The notes beneath the pieces are model-generated. The model was not told where the DNA came from. It searched no databases and saw only the letters and a program-made list of their open reading frames with translations. Shown piece by piece: positions 55,037 through 63,304 of a DNA stretch of 64,000 bases. Origin of the DNA: Pseudonocardia parietis. GTDB taxonomy: Bacteria; Actinomycetota; Actinomycetes; Mycobacteriales; Pseudonocardiaceae. A program made the translations under genes and the position numbers. Location of the stretch: NCBI RefSeq assembly GCF_017876315.1, contig NZ_JAGINU010000001.1, forward strand, positions 6,138,001-6,202,000, given 5' to 3'. Within the stretch, counting starts at the first letter, position 1, and each line of letters starts with the position of its first letter.

Positions 55037-56440
55037 GTGACCAGCACCGCTGACAGCACCGAACCCACCGGTACCCCCACCGGAGCCGTGGAGACGAAGG
55101 CCCCGCAGCAGGGGCCGAGCTCCTTCGACGACGTGCACCCGCCGCAGCGCGAGCTGCTCGACGACTGCGTGCACTGCGGGTTCTGCCTGCCGACGTGCCC
55201 CACCTACGTGCTGTGGGGCGAGGAGATGGACTCCCCGCGCGGCCGGATCCTGCTGATGGACCTGGCCGAGAAGGGCGACATCTCCCTCGACGGGCCGTTC
55301 ACCGAGCACATCGACAACTGCCTGGGCTGCATGGCGTGCGTGACGGCGTGCCCGTCCGGCGTGCAGTACGACAAGCTGCTCGAGTCGGTCCGCCCGCAGA
55401 TCGAGCGCAACGTCGAGCGCTCGAAGGCCGACAAGCTCTTCCGGGACGCGATCTTCACGCTGTTCCCCTACCGGCGGCGGCTGCGGGCCGCCGCACTGCC
55501 CGGCGCCCTCTACCAGAAGCTGCGCACCGTCCCGGCGATCCGCAGGCTCGCCGAGCGCCTCCCGGGGCGCCTCGCGGCGATGGAGTCGCTGCTGCCGCCG
55601 GTGTCGGTGCGCGAGGCGTTCGCGACGCTGCCGGTGCACACCCCCGCCGTCGGGCCCCGCCGCGCCCGGGTCGCGCTGCTCACCGGCTGCGTGCAGGACG
55701 TGTTCTTCCACCGGGTCAACGAGGCGACCGTGCGGGTGCTGTCGGCCGAGGGCTGCGACGTGCTCGTACCCCGCGACCAGCAGTGCTGCGGCGCGCTGGA
55801 GGTGCACGCCGGCCGCGAGGAGTCGGCGCTGGCCCGGGCCCGGCGCACCATCGCCCGGTTCGAGACCCTCGACGTCGACGCGGTCGTCACCAACGTCGCC
55901 GGCTGCGGCTCGTCGATGAAGGACTACGGCCACCTGCTCGCCGACGACCCCGACTGGGGGGATCGGGCGAAGGCGTTCTCGGCGAAGTGCCGCGACGTGC
56001 ACGAGGTGCTCGCCGAGCTCTACTCCCGCCCGGAGTCCGACGACGGTGGGCCCCGCGCCCCGCGCACCCCCGTCCACGGCCGGGTCGCCTACCACGACGC
56101 CTGCCACCTCGGGCACGCCCAAGGCGTGCGGGACCAGCCGCGGGAGGTGCTGCGCAGCATCCCCGAGCTGCAGCTCGTCGACATCGCCGAGGCGTCGCTG
56201 TGCTGCGGCTCCGCCGGCATCTACAACATGATCATGCCGGACGCGGCCGCCGAGCTGGGCGAGCGGAAGGCCGGGAAGATCCGCGACGTGAAGCCGGACG
56301 TCGTCGTCACCGCGAACCCGGGCTGCCTGCTGCAGATCGGGAAGTACCTGCCCGACGGCGGCTTCCGGGACATCCCGCTGCTGCACCCGGTGCAGCTGCT
56401 CGACGCCAGCATCCGGGGCACGGCCGTGCCGCACCGTTAG
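55037..56440 (+). CDS. glcF: Glycolate oxidase iron-sulfur subunit GlcF
   Basis: A 467-aa electron-transfer subunit starting at GTG. Two 4Fe-4S ferredoxin motifs are complete: CVHCGFCLPTCPTY and CLGCMACVTACPSGVQYD. Two CCG domains follow, with QQCCGALEVHAGRE and SLCCGSAGIYNMI. It links GlcD/GlcE flavins to quinones at the membrane. Last gene of glcDEF. Confidence 0.95.
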   Translation: MTSTADSTEPTGTPTGAVETKAPQQGPSSFDDVHPPQRELLDDCVHCGFCLPTCPTYVLWGEEMDSPRGRILLMDLAEKGDISLDGPFTEHIDNCLGCMACVTACPSGVQYDKLLESVRPQIERNVERSKADKLFRDAIFTLFPYRRRLRAAALPGALYQKLRTVPAIRRLAERLPGRLAAMESLLPPVSVREAFATLPVHTPAVGPRRARVALLTGCVQDVFFHRVNEATVRVLSAEGCDVLVPRDQQCCGALEVHAGREESALARARRTIARFETLDVDAVVTNVAGCGSSMKDYGHLLADDPDWGDRAKAFSAKCRDVHEVLAELYSRPESDDGGPRAPRTPVHGRVAYHDACHLGHAQGVRDQPREVLRSIPELQLVDIAEASLCCGSAGIYNMIMPDAAAELGERKAGKIRDVKPDVVVTANPGCLLQIGKYLPDGGFRDIPLLHPVQLLDASIRGTAVPHR

Positions 56441-56674
56441 ACCGCACCGTCGGGCCGGTGCGGCGCGAGCAGGTGTCGGCGCAGACGTTCCGGGGTAACC
56501 GATCACCGACTATCCTGATCGTGAAGGCACCGTCGCCCGCGCGTTCTCCGGCCCGCCCGATGCGGGCACGGCGCCTGCCGACCCCGGTTGTCGGCGCTCC
56601 CCCGGCGGCGCGCGGTTGCGACCCGCGACGACCCGTGCGCCCGCCACGCGCGCGGAGCATGTGAGGAGGCCGGT

Positions 56675-56944
56675 GTGCAGCCCAGCAACGGTAACGGAAC
56701 GACCACGCACGGCGATGGATCTGCTGTGCAGGAGAAGTCCGTCACCCCCAACGAGAATGCGTCCGCGCGTCATTTCCCGCAGACCCTGGTCGCGATGGAT
56801 CCGCCGACCATCCCGGCCGCGAGCCTGACCGCCGCGCCCGCCGAGTTCCGGCAGTTCCCGGCCCCGCAGCGCTCGGAGCCCGGTCATCCGCGGCTGCGCA
56901 CCCGGCTGCGCAGGTTCCTGTTGTTCTGGCGCCGCGGCGCCTGA
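56675..56944 (+). CDS. Small protein of unknown function (89 aa)
   Basis: A GTG-started gene with an excellent ribosome binding site (GAGGAGG, 5-base spacing), so I consider it real. The protein is unfolded-looking: Asn/Thr/Ser-rich start (QPSNGNGTTTHGDGSAVQEK), a middle block TLVAMDPPTIPAASL, FRQFPAPQRSEPGHP, and a very basic/aromatic end RLRTRLRRFLLFWRRGA that could bind membrane or nucleic acid. I do not recognise the family. The 234-bp upstream gap holds a possible -10 (TATCCT near 56512). It ends at a palindromic terminator shared with lctP. Confidence 0.65.
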   Translation: MQPSNGNGTTTHGDGSAVQEKSVTPNENASARHFPQTLVAMDPPTIPAASLTAAPAEFRQFPAPQRSEPGHPRLRTRLRRFLLFWRRGA

Positions 56945-56973
56945 GTCCCAGCGGCTGGATCCACCGGCGACGG

Positions 56974-57005
56974 CGGCCCGGCACCCCACGTGGGGTGCCG
57001 GGCCG
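56974..57005. terminator. Perfect 32-bp palindrome between convergent genes
   Basis: A continuous exact palindrome centred on ACGT (arms 56974-56989 and 56990-57005), forming a very stable hairpin. It lies 29 bp after the 89-aa gene and 9 bp after the lctP stop, so it should terminate both. Confidence 0.88.
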
Positions 57006-57014
57006 TCGCGCGTC

Positions 57015-58781
57015 TCAGACCCGCGTGGGTGCCGAGCGCCGGAGCCCGACGACGACCGCGGCGAGGCTCACCAGCACCAGTACGAGCAGCGCGGTACCGA
57101 TGTTGAACCCGACCCCGTAGATCAGCACGAACGACAACCCGCCGGCGACCAGGCAGTAGTAGACGGTCGGGATGATCGTCATCCGGATGACGTCGCCCTC
57201 CCGCCCGAGCAGCCCGACGGTCGCCGAGGCCGCGACGACGTTGTGCACCGTCACCATGTTGCCGGCCGCGCCGCCGACGGCCTGGGTGGCGACGACCGTC
57301 TCCGGACTCACGCCGATGTTCTCCGCCGTCGCGAACTGGAACAGCGAGAACGTCAGGTTCGACACCGTGTTGCTGCCGGCGACGAACGCACCCAGCGCCC
57401 CGATCCACGGGGCGAGGACGGGCCAGGCCGGACCGGCCACCGCGGCCGCCCCCTCGGCCAGCGTCAGCGGCATGCTGGCCAGCCCGGACGTGTTGTACTC
57501 GGCGCCGGAGTTGATCAGGATCCGGACCAGCGGCAACGCGAACAGCAGCGCGACCGCCGCCCCGGCGAGCTGGCGCGCCGACACCGCCCACGCCCGGGCG
57601 ATCTGCCGCCCGCCCATCCGGTGCAGGCCGTAGGTGACCAGGCAGACGAACAGGAACACCGCGCCCGGCGAGTACAGCACCTCCAGCTCCTCGGAGAGCC
57701 CGGTCCCGAGGATGTCGGACAGCCCGACGGTCACGCTCTGCAACGCGTCCTTGATCGGTTCCACGGTGCGGCTCAGCACCAGCACCACCGCGACGAGCAC
57801 GTACGGGGTCCAGGCCAGCCAGACGTTCATCCGCGTCCCCGCGACCGAGGTGTCCGGCTCGATGTTGCCGACCCAGCGGTCCAGCCAGCGCTCCCGCGGC
57901 GGGAAGTCCCAGACCTGCTTCGGCATCAGGAACCCGCGGCTCGAGGTGAACATCACCAGGGCCAGGCCCAGCAGCCCGCCGAGCAGGGCCGGGAACTCCG
58001 GGCCGAGCAGCCCGGCGACCAGCACGTAGGGGACGGTCATCGCGAACGCCGCGTAGAGCGCGAACGGCCAGATCGCCAGGCCCTCGGCGAAGCTGCGGTT
58101 CTCCCCGAAGAAGCGGGTGAGCAGGCAGACCATGAACAGCGGGATCAGCGTCCCCGCGACGGCATGGATCGCCGCCACCTCGAAGGCGACCGTCGACAGG
58201 TACCCGGCCTGGTCGAGCCCGAGCCCGGCGATCCGGGCGTCGACCTCGGGCGAGCCGGCCAGCCCCTGCCCGATCCCGGTCAGCACCGGGGTGCCTGCCG
58301 CGCCGAAGCTGACCGGGGTCGACTGGATGACCATGCCGACCAGCACCGCGCCGAGCGCCGGGAAGCCCAGTGCGAGCAGCAGCGGGGCGACGACGGCGGC
58401 GGGCGTGCCGAACCCGGAGGCACCCTCGATGAACGAGCCGAACAGCCAGCCGATGATGATCGCCTGCACCCGGCGGTCCGGGCTGATGCTGGTGAACCCG
58501 GCGCGGATGGTCGCCAGCGCCCCGCTCTGGGTCAGCGTCTGGAGCAGCAGCAGCGCCCCGAAGATGATGTAGAGCAGCCCGACGGCGATGACCAGCCCCT
58601 CGATCGAGGCGGCCAGGATCGTCGTGCCGTCCATCCCCCACACCAGCGCGCCGACCAGCGCGGCGGCCACGAACCCGATCGGCATCGCGTACTTCGCCGG
58701 CCAGCGCAGGCCGACGAGCAGCACAGCGACAACGATGATCGGGGCGAGCGCGAGCACGCTCAGAGCACCCAGGTTGTCCAC
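57015..58781 (-). CDS. lctP: LctP-family L-lactate/glycolate permease
   Basis: A 588-aa transporter with about 13 membrane helices. Family features: WLFGSFIEGASGFGTPAAVVAPLL, VGMVIQSTPVSFGAAGTPV, GNTVSNL-like GSNTVSNLTFSLFQF near the C-terminus, and VVATQAVGGAAGNMVTVHNVVAA. GTG 58781 is preferred for its AAGGA site 8 bases upstream. LctP/GlcA proteins import lactate and glycolate with protons. Its position beside glcDEF and glcB suggests glycolate (or D-lactate) as substrate, an inference from context. Confidence 0.92.
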   Translation of the reverse strand: MDNLGALSVLALAPIIVVAVLLVGLRWPAKYAMPIGFVAAALVGALVWGMDGTTILAASIEGLVIAVGLLYIIFGALLLLQTLTQSGALATIRAGFTSISPDRRVQAIIIGWLFGSFIEGASGFGTPAAVVAPLLLALGFPALGAVLVGMVIQSTPVSFGAAGTPVLTGIGQGLAGSPEVDARIAGLGLDQAGYLSTVAFEVAAIHAVAGTLIPLFMVCLLTRFFGENRSFAEGLAIWPFALYAAFAMTVPYVLVAGLLGPEFPALLGGLLGLALVMFTSSRGFLMPKQVWDFPPRERWLDRWVGNIEPDTSVAGTRMNVWLAWTPYVLVAVVLVLSRTVEPIKDALQSVTVGLSDILGTGLSEELEVLYSPGAVFLFVCLVTYGLHRMGGRQIARAWAVSARQLAGAAVALLFALPLVRILINSGAEYNTSGLASMPLTLAEGAAAVAGPAWPVLAPWIGALGAFVAGSNTVSNLTFSLFQFATAENIGVSPETVVATQAVGGAAGNMVTVHNVVAASATVGLLGREGDVIRMTIIPTVYYCLVAGGLSFVLIYGVGFNIGTALLVLVLVSLAAVVVGLRRSAPTRV

Positions 58782-58888
58782 GGTGACATCCTTCCGAACC
58801 ACGACCATTCGGGCGTACCACCGCGAACGGCTCGAACCGCAAGGACCTTGTCATCCGAACGGACGCAACCGCAATGACCGTGGAACAA

Positions 58889-59887
58889 TTATTTCGCGAA
58901 GTGGACCCAGCCGGCGTCACCGTCGTAGGGACGGCCGTCCACGGTGACCCCCGGGCCGGCGTCGTCGCAGACCTCCACGACCCCCACCTCGGTCCAGTCC
59001 GCCGGCAGCGCGGTATCGGACGGGAAGGTCGCCGCGAGCGCGTGGTCCTCGCCCCCGGTCAGCATCCAGCGCAGCGGGTCGAGCCCGAGCGCGGAGCCGA
59101 TCTCGGACAGCCGCGCCGGCACCGTGAACGCCCGCGACCGCAGCCGCAGCGCCACCCCGGATGCCCGGGCGACATGGCCCAGGTCGGCCAGCAGACCGTC
59201 CGAGACGTCGATCATCGCGGTGGCTCCGGCGTCCGCGGCGGCCGGGCCGGCCGCGTAGGGCGGCTCCGGCACCCGGTGCGCGTTGACCAGCGCCGCCGGG
59301 GACCGGAAGCCGCGCCCGAGCACCGCCAGCCCGGCGGCGGACCAGCCCAGCCGCCCGCACACCGCGATCCGGTCCCCCGCCCGCGCGCCGGAGCGCAGCA
59401 CCGGGTCACGGCCCCGCAGCGAGCCGAGCGCGGTCACCGACACCACGAGGACCGGCCCCGAGGTGAGGTCGCCGCCGACCAGGCCGGCGCCGACCGAGGA
59501 CGCCTCGGCCCACATCCCGTCGGCGAGCTCCTCGAGCTGCTGCACCGGCGTCGTCGACGGGCAGGCCAGGCCGACCAGCAGCGACGTCGGGACGGCGCCC
59601 ATCGCGGCGATGTCGGCCAGGTTCGCCGCCGCCGCCTTGCGGCCGACCTGCTCGGGGGCGGACCAGTCCAGCCGGAAGTGCACCCCCTCGACGAGGACGT
59701 CGGTGCAGGCCACCACCCGGCCGTCGTCGGCGGCGACGACCGCCGAGTCGTCCCCCGGCCCCAGCAACGTCGTGTGCGGCTGGACACGACCCGTGGTGAC
59801 GCGGTCGATCAGGCGGAACTCACCGACCTCACGGAGTGAGACGCTCGCCTCGGAACCGCCTTCGGGCGTGATCGCGGATGGGGACAC
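58889..59887 (-). CDS. thiL: ThiL, thiamine-monophosphate kinase
   Basis: A 332-aa enzyme making thiamine diphosphate from thiamine monophosphate with ATP. GEFRLIDRV, LLGPGDDSAVVAADDGRVVACTDVLVEGVHF (metal/ATP-binding Asp), KAAAANLADIAAMGAVP, VGGDLTSGP and AMIDVSDGLLADLGH are the family motifs. The GTG at 59887 has GGAGG upstream. No TPP riboswitch is visible in its 86-bp divergent promoter. It would supply the cofactor of the TPP-dependent enzyme at 37.0-38.8 kb, although the link is only biochemical. Confidence 0.96.
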   Translation of the reverse strand: MSPSAITPEGGSEASVSLREVGEFRLIDRVTTGRVQPHTTLLGPGDDSAVVAADDGRVVACTDVLVEGVHFRLDWSAPEQVGRKAAAANLADIAAMGAVPTSLLVGLACPSTTPVQQLEELADGMWAEASSVGAGLVGGDLTSGPVLVVSVTALGSLRGRDPVLRSGARAGDRIAVCGRLGWSAAGLAVLGRGFRSPAALVNAHRVPEPPYAAGPAAADAGATAMIDVSDGLLADLGHVARASGVALRLRSRAFTVPARLSEIGSALGLDPLRWMLTGGEDHALAATFPSDTALPADWTEVGVVEVCDDAGPGVTVDGRPYDGDAGWVHFAK

Positions 59888-59973
59888 GGGGGCTGCCTCC
59901 GGTAGGTTCGGCGTCCGACATTCCTGCCGCCAACCATCCTCCCGGGGCGGCACGTACCGGAAAGGGGCACGCC

Positions 59974-60210
59974 GTGGTCCAGGCATACATCCTCGTCCAG
60001 ACGGAGGTCGGCAAGGCCGCCTCCGTCGCCACCGAGATCGGGGCACTGCCGGGGGTCGTCTCGGCCGAGGACGTCACCGGGCCGTACGACGTGATCGTGC
60101 GCGCCGAGGCGGACGACGTCGACGAGCTCGGCCGGCTGGTGGTGGCCCGGGTGCAGAGCGTCAACGGGATCACCCGGACGCTGACCTGCCCCGTCGTCAA
60201 GCTGGGCTGA
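59974..60210 (+). CDS. Stand-alone Lrp/AsnC ligand-binding (RAM) domain protein
   Basis: A 78-aa protein starting at GTG with GGAAAGGGG upstream. It is only the C-terminal effector domain of Lrp/AsnC regulators: AYILVQTEVGKAASVATEI, LPGVVSAEDVTGPYDVIV, VNGITRTLTCPVV. No helix-turn-helix is present, so it does not bind DNA alone; such proteins oligomerise and may bind amino acids. Divergent from thiL and followed by the DUF3515 gene. Confidence 0.9.
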   Translation: MVQAYILVQTEVGKAASVATEIGALPGVVSAEDVTGPYDVIVRAEADDVDELGRLVVARVQSVNGITRTLTCPVVKLG

Positions 60211-60219
60211 GACGCGCTC

Positions 60220-60747
60220 GTGGCCGGAACAGGGAGGCGGGTGTCGCCGCCGGTCGCGCTGGCGGTCGGGCTGCCCCTGCTCCTCGCACTCGTCGTGGCC
60301 GGGCTGGGGATCTACGGCCGGGCCACGACCGGGCCGGAGACCGGCCCCCTCGCACTCCCCGCGCAGGCCGCGCCGCAGGCGTCGGGCCCCGAGTGCGACG
60401 CCGTGCTGGGCGCGTTGCCTGCCCAGCTGCCGGGTGCCACCGGGCCGCTGGACCCCCGGGAGCTGGACCCGGCCGTGCCGGGCGCGCGGGCCTGGGTCGC
60501 CGAGCCGGAGCCGGTGGTGCTCCGCTGTGGCACCGAGCGGCCCGCGGAGCTGGTCCCCACCGCCTCGCTGATCGTGGTGAACGGGGTGAGCTGGCTGCCG
60601 CTCACCACGCCCGAGGGCGCGCTCTCCACCACCTACGCCGCCGTCGACCGCGGCGTGTACCTGGAGCTCGCCGCGCCGGCCGAGACCGGCCCCGGGCCGC
60701 TGCAGGCCGTCTCCGACGTGATCACCGAGGCGCTGCCGCGCCCGTGA
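60220..60747 (+). CDS. DUF3515-family membrane-anchored protein
   Basis: A 175-aa protein with an N-terminal membrane anchor or uncleaved signal (about residues 12-32, ALAVGLPLLLALVVAGLGIYG). The extracytoplasmic domain has two conserved cysteines (PECDAVLGALP and VLRCGTERPAEL), likely a disulfide, and VVNGVSWLPL. It matches the DUF3515 family (Rv2980 in M. tuberculosis) next to ddl. Function unknown. It converges with ddl, 3 bp apart. Confidence 0.88.
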   Translation: MAGTGRRVSPPVALAVGLPLLLALVVAGLGIYGRATTGPETGPLALPAQAAPQASGPECDAVLGALPAQLPGATGPLDPRELDPAVPGARAWVAEPEPVVLRCGTERPAELVPTASLIVVNGVSWLPLTTPEGALSTTYAAVDRGVYLELAAPAETGPGPLQAVSDVITEALPRP

Positions 60748-60750
60748 GCG

Positions 60751-61821
60751 TCAGCGCAGTCCGGTCCCCCGGGCGAGCGCCGTCTCGACCAGCGTGGTCA
60801 GCAGCTCGGAGTAGTCCAGCCCGGTCACCGCCCACATCTTGGGGAACGCCGAGCTCGGGGTGAAGCCGGGCATCGTGTTGACCTCGTTCACCGTGACGTG
60901 GCCGTCGTCGGTGACGAAGAAGTCGACGCGGGCCAGGCCCTGCACGTCCAGCGCGCGGAACGCGGTGATCGCCTTCCAGCGCACCGAGTCGGTGATCTCG
61001 TCGTCCAGCTTGGCCGGGATCTCCAGCTCGGAGACGTCGAGGTACTTGGACTCGAAGTCGTAGAACTCGCCCGAGTAGCGCAGCTCGGCGGGGAGGCTGG
61101 CGCGGACGCTGCCGTCCGGGAACTCCAGCACCGCGCACTCGACCTCGCGGCCCGGCACGGCCGCCTCGACAAGCACCTTGGGGTCGTGCTCGCGGGCGTG
61201 GGCGATCGCGGCGTCCAGCGCGGCCGGGTCGGTCACCCGGGTCACGCCCATCGACGACCCGGCGCGGGCCGGCTTGACGAACAGCGGCAGGCCGAGCCGG
61301 TCCCGGTCGGCGAACCCGATCTCGGTACGCGGCCGGAGCACGACGCCGTCGGCCACGTTCAGGCCCTCGGCGCGCAGCAGCTTCTTGGCGAACTCCTTGT
61401 CCATCCCGACCGCGGACGCCAGCACCCCGGCGCCGACGTAGGGGACGCCCGCCATCTCCAGCAGCCCCTGGATGGTGCCGTCCTCGCCGAACGCGCCGTG
61501 CAGGATCGGGAAGGCGACGTCGACCTGCCCGAGCGCCTCACCGGCGTCGAGGCGCACCAGGCCCCGGCCCGGTTCCCCGGGCAGGACGAGCGCGTCGGCG
61601 GCCCCGTCGACCTCGGGGAGGTCGCGGCCGGAGATCGTGAGCCGCTGCGGGTCGGACGGGCCGACCACCCACGCGCCGGCGCGGGAGATCCCGACCGGGA
61701 TCACCTCGAACCGCTCCGGGTCGAGGTGGTTCAGCACGCTGCCTGCGGAGACGCACGAGATCGCGTGCTCGGAACTGCGACCGCCGAAGACGACGGCCAC
61801 CCTCACCCGGTCGGAACTCAT
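60751..61821 (-). CDS. ddl: D-alanine--D-alanine ligase
   Basis: A 356-aa ATP-grasp enzyme forming the D-Ala-D-Ala dipeptide for peptidoglycan. VAVVFGGRSSEHAISCVSAGSVL is the N-terminal signature; HGAFGEDGTIQGLLEMAGVPYVG, LFVKPARAGSSMGVTRV, EAAVPGREVECAVLEF and FFVTDDGHVTVNEVNTMPGFTPSSAFPKM are the Ddl motifs. The TVNEVNTMPG metal-binding stretch is intact. Start at ATG 61821. Near thiL as in M. tuberculosis. Confidence 0.97.
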   Translation of the reverse strand: MSSDRVRVAVVFGGRSSEHAISCVSAGSVLNHLDPERFEVIPVGISRAGAWVVGPSDPQRLTISGRDLPEVDGAADALVLPGEPGRGLVRLDAGEALGQVDVAFPILHGAFGEDGTIQGLLEMAGVPYVGAGVLASAVGMDKEFAKKLLRAEGLNVADGVVLRPRTEIGFADRDRLGLPLFVKPARAGSSMGVTRVTDPAALDAAIAHAREHDPKVLVEAAVPGREVECAVLEFPDGSVRASLPAELRYSGEFYDFESKYLDVSELEIPAKLDDEITDSVRWKAITAFRALDVQGLARVDFFVTDDGHVTVNEVNTMPGFTPSSAFPKMWAVTGLDYSELLTTLVETALARGTGLR

Positions 61822-61872
61822 GGGCCCCGAGAGTAGGCCTCGCCGCGCGGCCCCCTCATAGCCGGGGAGCGA

Positions 61873-63237
61873 TCACCCACGGGTCAGCAGCGCCAGTGCC
61901 GCGCGCAGGTCCGCGCGTGAGCCCGCGGCGTATCCCACGACCAGGCCGGAGATCCGGGGGTCGCCGTCGTGGTGCTCCGCGAGCCCGTCCACGTCGACGC
62001 CGCGCTCCCGGGCCGCGGCGAGCACCGCCCGCTCGGGGACCGGCTCGCCGGCCACCCGCGGGCGCAGCACCAGGTGGGCTCCGGCCGGGTCGCCGTGCGC
62101 GCACCACCCGGCGCGGCCGGCCGCGGCGAGCACCAGGTCGCGGCGCTCGCGCAGCTCCCGGCGCAGGCGTCGCAGGTGGCGGGACAGGTCGCCGCCCGCG
62201 GCCAGCGCGGCGAACACCCGCTGCCCGGCGGGCGACGGCCGTGTGCCGGTCCGCGAGCGCAGGTCCCGCCACGCCGCGAGCAGCGACGGCGGCGCGACCG
62301 CCCACCCCACCCCCAGCGTCGGGCTCACGATCTTGCTGGCGGTGCCGAGGTGCACGACGTGCTCCGGGGCGAGCGCGGCGAGCAGCGGCAGCGGCGCGAC
62401 GTCGTAGCGGAGCTCGCCGTCGTAGTCGTCCTCGATCACCAGCAGGTCCTCCTCGCGCGCCCGCTCGAGCAGGGCGACCCGGCGGGTGGCGGCCATCCGG
62501 ACCGCGGTGGGGAACTGGTGGGCCGGGGTGGTGTAGACGGCGGCGCAGCCGGCCGGGATCGCCTCGACGACCAGGCCGTCGTCGTCGACCGGGACGGCGA
62601 CGATGCGCAGGCCGGCGGCGCGCAGCGCGCTGACCGCGCGCCGGTAGCCGGGCTCCTCCACGGCCACCGTGGCCCCGGCGGGCAGCAGCCGGGCCAGCTC
62701 GGCGACCGCGGCCGAGGTACCCGCCGTGGTGAGGACGTCGGCCGGCGCCAGCCCGCGGTGCCGCAGCAGGTGCTCGACGACGGCGGTGTGGAACTCCGGC
62801 AGGCCGTCCGGCCGGGGCGCGTCGTCGGGTTCCGGCTCGGCGGCGGCCCGCCAGGCCCGCCGCCACATCGCCCGGTCCAGCGCCGCGATGCACGGCCGCC
62901 CCGGCCGGAGCGAGTACTCGATCCCGCCGCCCGCGCGGGGCACCTCGGTGCGCGCGACCGGTCGCCGGGCGGTCGTGGGCCGGATCCCGGCGGGGACGGC
63001 GGTCACGTAGGTGCCCGCGCCGACGCGTCCCTCGACCCATCCCTCGGCGAGCAGCTGGTCGTAGGCGGCCGCCGTGACCGTGCGGCTGAGCCCGAGCGTC
63101 GTGGCCAGGGCCCTGGTCGAGGGCAGCCGGTCACCGGGGCGCAGCGCGCGGCCGGCCGCGGCGTCCCGCAGGCCGTCCGCGACCTGCACGGCGAGCGGCA
63201 CACCCGACGCCCGGTCGAGCACGATCGGCAGATCCAT
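61873..63237 (-). CDS. MocR/PdxR-type regulator (GntR HTH fused to aminotransferase domain)
   Basis: A 454-aa regulator. The N-terminal GntR winged helix (PLAVQVADGLRDAAAGRALRPGDRLPSTRALATTLGLSRTVTAAAYDQLLAEGWV) is fused to an aminotransferase class I domain (EPGYRRAVSALRAAG, VYTTPAHQFPTAVRMAATRR, VIEDDYDGELRY, HLGTASKIVSPTLGVGW) with the PLP-lysine in the TASKIVSP motif. MocR proteins sense PLP or amino compounds; PdxR members control vitamin B6 genes. It is divergent from an FMN/PNPOx-like gene, its likely target. Confidence 0.92.
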   Translation of the reverse strand: MDLPIVLDRASGVPLAVQVADGLRDAAAGRALRPGDRLPSTRALATTLGLSRTVTAAAYDQLLAEGWVEGRVGAGTYVTAVPAGIRPTTARRPVARTEVPRAGGGIEYSLRPGRPCIAALDRAMWRRAWRAAAEPEPDDAPRPDGLPEFHTAVVEHLLRHRGLAPADVLTTAGTSAAVAELARLLPAGATVAVEEPGYRRAVSALRAAGLRIVAVPVDDDGLVVEAIPAGCAAVYTTPAHQFPTAVRMAATRRVALLERAREEDLLVIEDDYDGELRYDVAPLPLLAALAPEHVVHLGTASKIVSPTLGVGWAVAPPSLLAAWRDLRSRTGTRPSPAGQRVFAALAAGGDLSRHLRRLRRELRERRDLVLAAAGRAGWCAHGDPAGAHLVLRPRVAGEPVPERAVLAAARERGVDVDGLAEHHDGDPRISGLVVGYAAGSRADLRAALALLTRG

Positions 63238-63255
63238 CGGCCTTCTCGATTCCCG

Positions 63256-63272
63256 TGGAATTGGCCGTTCCA
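63256..63272. promoter_or_regulatory. Inverted repeat between MocR and PNPOx-like genes, candidate operator
   Basis: TGGAATTGGCCGTTCCA has perfect 5-base arms (TGGAA/TTCCA) around 7 bases in the 67-bp divergent region. MocR regulators often bind repeats in such intergenes. Binding is inferred. Confidence 0.4.
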
Positions 63273-63304
63273 GGATGCCACCCGACCGCACATCCTCTTC
63301 AAGT

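Noticed and set aside
59888..59973. TPP riboswitch before thiL
   Set aside because: The 86-bp intergene is too short and shows none of the conserved thi-box segments.
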